From: Legionellaceae bacterium
GTDB taxonomy: Bacteria; Pseudomonadota; Gammaproteobacteria; Legionellales; Legionellaceae
Assembly: GCA_947473535.1 (NCBI GenBank)
Contig: CANJFK010000032.1
Span: 1 to 7,621, forward strand
Length of the DNA: 7,621 nucleotides
Direction: 5' to 3'
Shown: positions 7,106 to 7,621 of the stretch, in pieces
Layout of the letters: every line of letters starts with the position of its first letter
How positions within the stretch are numbered: position 1 is the first letter of the stretch
Notes under the pieces: generated by a model
Database searches by the model: none
What the model was told of the DNA's origin: nothing
What the model saw: only the letters and a program-made list of their open reading frames with translations
Position numbers and translations under genes: made by a program

Positions 7106-7621
7106 TTAATCCAAATCATTACCCATCGCAACAACAACCTTACGTTCTCCCGTAAAAGGATGCCTAGAATGTGCCATCAATAAATTATCCAGGATCATAA
7201 CGTCCCCTTTCTGCCATGAGAAAACTATTTTTTCTGAATCATAAGCGTCTACTATCGATTTAATGTCGTCTACTTCAATATCACTACCATCGCCATAAAA
7301 TGCATTTCTTGGGAGTCTATCTGGTTTAACAACGGATAAAAGAGCCTCTTTCTCTGCTTTATCCAGCGACGATATATGAAATAAATGAGCCTGGTTAAAC
7401 CATACTGTTTCAGATGTAACAGGATGTTGCACTGTGGCCTGGCAAATTTGTTTCGTGGTCAATTCCAAATCATCAGAACTCAGATCATGCCAACTATACG
7501 TCTCGCCAATGAGTTTTCGGTAAATATCCAAAAAAATACTTGAAAATATTTTTAATGAGATCATGCTATGAGGCATGAAAACATTGATTCTTACAGAAGC
7601 ACAAACGAATGAACTCAGACG
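7106..7621 (-). CDS. TauD/SyrP-type Fe(II)/2-oxoglutarate-dependent oxygenase, C-terminal part (5' end outside window)
   Basis: The frame stays open from the right edge to the TAA at 7108-7106, giving 171 visible residues. Although an ATG exists at 7576, the frame continues upstream of it with family-like sequence, so this is the C-terminal half of a larger protein. Members of this family use iron, oxygen and 2-oxoglutarate to hydroxylate substrates. Visible signatures by fragment residue are VWFNQAHLFH from 73, RNAFYGDGS ending at 113, WQKGD at 136-140, DNLLMAHSRHPF with H151 as the expected distal iron ligand, and GERKVVVAM with R160 as the expected 2-oxoglutarate carboxylate ligand. The first iron ligands (HxD or HxE) would lie outside the window. 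This pattern resembles SyrP, which hydroxylates Asp on a carrier domain. It lies 139 bases upstream of the Asn-first NRPS on the same strand, so beta-hydroxylation of Asn or Thr is plausible but unproven. Confidence 0.92.
   Translation of the reverse strand, partial: RLSSFVCASVRINVFMPHSMISLKIFSSIFLDIYRKLIGETYSWHDLSSDDLELTTKQICQATVQHPVTSETVWFNQAHLFHISSLDKAEKEALLSVVKPDRLPRNAFYGDGSDIEVDDIKSIVDAYDSEKIVFSWQKGDVMILDNLLMAHSRHPFTGERKVVVAMGNDLD

Noticed and set aside
7089..7107. Possible terminator after the oxygenase: AACC and GGTT arms followed by a T-run
   Set aside because: The stem is only four base pairs with a five-base loop, too weak to support, and it overlaps the candidate promoter.

Overview
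The window is one strand-coherent piece of a nonribosomal peptide biosynthesis cluster, all on the minus strand. It holds the 5' 2,322 codons of a very large nonribosomal peptide synthetase (NRPS) gene that runs off the left edge. Upstream of it, at the right edge, is the 3' part of a TauD/SyrP-type 2-oxoglutarate-dependent oxygenase gene. A 139-base intergenic region separates them. The plus strand has only short, meaningless open frames that shadow the NRPS. I saw no RNA genes, mobile elements or CRISPR arrays.

Reading from the NRPS start at 6966 towards base 1, the domain order is: a half-size, apparently vestigial condensation domain (C0); adenylation domain A1 with a code close to the classical asparagine code; carrier domain PCP1; a full condensation domain C2; adenylation domain A2 with the exact classical threonine code; carrier domain PCP2; and a condensation domain C3 of a different subtype, which leaves the window near its C-terminal end. 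The visible assembly line therefore most likely starts a peptide with Asn-Thr and passes it to a third module outside the window. No thioesterase, MbtH-like protein, transporter or regulator is visible.

The oxygenase keeps the C-terminal family signatures, including the distal iron-ligand histidine and the 2-oxoglutarate-binding arginine. Oxygenases of this type next to NRPS genes often beta-hydroxylate an amino acid bound to a carrier protein, as SyrP does for Asp. Here the natural inference is hydroxylation of the Asn (or Thr) residue, which the sequence alone cannot prove.

The NRPS gene is compositionally mosaic. Short blocks of A1 and A2 are about 96-97% identical in DNA, while the substrate-pocket cores between them are clearly different and module 2 is more GC-rich. 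This suggests module duplication or gene conversion plus exchange of the adenylation core. Hand-counted GC ranges from about 31% in parts of C3 to about 52% in C2/A2. The organism is most likely a moderately AT-rich gammaproteobacterium (Legionellales or a similar group would fit), but this is an impression from composition and NRPS style, not a firm assignment.
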